Source: Kiritimatiellales bacterium (GTDB taxonomy: Bacteria; Verrucomicrobiota; Kiritimatiellia; Kiritimatiellales; Pontiellaceae). From it: 5,198 nucleotides of DNA. The notes under the pieces were generated by a model. The model was not told the DNA's origin. It did not search any database and saw only the letters and a program-made list of their open reading frames with translations. Shown here piece by piece: positions 4,806-5,198 of the stretch. The stretch covers positions 1 to 5,198 of the forward strand of contig DAOVNC010000264.1 of NCBI GenBank assembly GCA_030630445.1, read 5' to 3'. The position numbers were made by a program, and so were the translations under genes. Positions within the stretch are counted from its first letter, which is position 1, and each line of letters begins with the position of its first letter.

Positions 4806-5198
4806 ATGAAGCATTGGGGTTTATTGTTGGCCAGCATCATGTTTGCGGTTGGGGTGCGTGCGGCGGATACCATCGCCGCGTTGCCGCTTGAAAAAGATGC
4901 GCCGGAATCCATTACGTCATTAGGTCAGATCGAGCAGATTGCCAAGAACACCCAGAGACAATTCTGGAGATTGGTTCCTCCCGCAGGTGATGATCTGCTC
5001 TACATCCACCCCGACCGAATCGTCCGGGCGGTTGGCTGGGACAGCGAGGAGTGGCCGGACGGCTTCCTCAAGCAGATGACGGCGGAGATGGGAACCGCCG
5101 GGCTCTCTCGCTCAATGTATCCATTTTACAGATTGACGGTAGTCGAGACAAGAACCGGAGAAATGGTCTATTACAATTCGTATGACCAAGAGGTATGG
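4806..5198 (+). CDS. Secreted protein of unknown family, 3' end outside the window
   Basis: The frame is open for 131 codons from ATG 4806 to the right edge without a stop. The start is secured by AGGAGG 7 nt upstream. The N-terminus is a classic signal peptide: a lysine at residue 2, a hydrophobic core LLLASIMFAVGV (6-17), and VRA followed by AD, giving probable signal peptidase I cleavage after A19. No lipobox cysteine is present, so the protein is probably exported to the periplasm or outside rather than lipid-anchored. The visible mature part is mixed, with aromatic-rich stretches (QFWRLVPP at 60-67; YIHPDRIVRAVGWDSEEWPDGF at 74-95; YPFYRLTVVETRTGEMVYYNSYDQEVW at the end) that suggest a beta-rich domain starting near residue 110. 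I do not recognise the family and cannot give a function. It is divergent from the HTH/phosphatase pair. Confidence 0.85.
   Translation, partial: MKHWGLLLASIMFAVGVRAADTIAALPLEKDAPESITSLGQIEQIAKNTQRQFWRLVPPAGDDLLYIHPDRIVRAVGWDSEEWPDGFLKQMTAEMGTAGLSRSMYPFYRLTVVETRTGEMVYYNSYDQEVW

Noticed and set aside
1..5198. tRNA, rRNA, CRISPR array, transposase or phage genes
   Set aside because: I looked on both strands and found no cloverleaf, regularly spaced repeats or mobile-element protein motifs that would support such a call.

Overview
The window looks like a bacterial chromosome segment of moderately high GC. Hand counts of sampled 60-base lines give about 58-62% G+C in most genes. Six protein genes lie on the minus strand, and a seventh, on the plus strand, runs off the right edge. 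The phylum cannot be fixed from the sequence. The variant endonuclease III cysteine pattern, the secreted unknown protein and the A/T-rich inverted repeats between compact GC-rich genes fit a PVC-type bacterium (Verrucomicrobiota/Kiritimatiellota-like), but this is a low-confidence inference.

Layout in order of minus-strand transcription (right to left): a small XRE-type helix-turn-helix regulator (4659-4399); an inositol-monophosphatase-family phosphatase (4382-3564), 16 nt behind it and probably co-transcribed; a 153-nt spacer with a 30-bp imperfect inverted repeat; a class I SAM-dependent methyltransferase of unknown substrate (3410-2580); a 121-nt spacer; a C5-cytosine DNA methyltransferase (2458-1451); an HNH endonuclease with an N-terminal winged-helix-like region (1424-855); and an endonuclease III (838-182). 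Positions 1-183 hold no gene but a cluster of short stem-loops. Upstream of the regulator, on the plus strand, a gene for a secreted protein of unknown family starts at 4806 with a near-perfect Shine-Dalgarno and is cut by the window edge.

Functionally, the methyltransferase and HNH endonuclease look like a compact type II-like restriction-modification (R-M) cassette. The methylase would protect host DNA at a site that the HNH protein cuts when unmodified. In the lines sampled, the cassette is more AT-rich (about 42-55% G+C) than its flanks, which suggests a later insertion between the SAM methyltransferase and nth. The nth gene sits directly behind the nuclease in the same direction. This could be simple downstream capture, or a useful pairing of a 5-methylcytosine methylase with a base-excision repair glycosylase. 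The regulator/phosphatase pair and the secreted protein share a 146-nt divergent control region.

Nothing here proves a wholly new system. The items most worth a second look are the methylase-HNH-nth arrangement, the altered iron-sulfur cysteine spacing in Nth, the stem-loop cluster at the left edge, and the unidentified exported protein.
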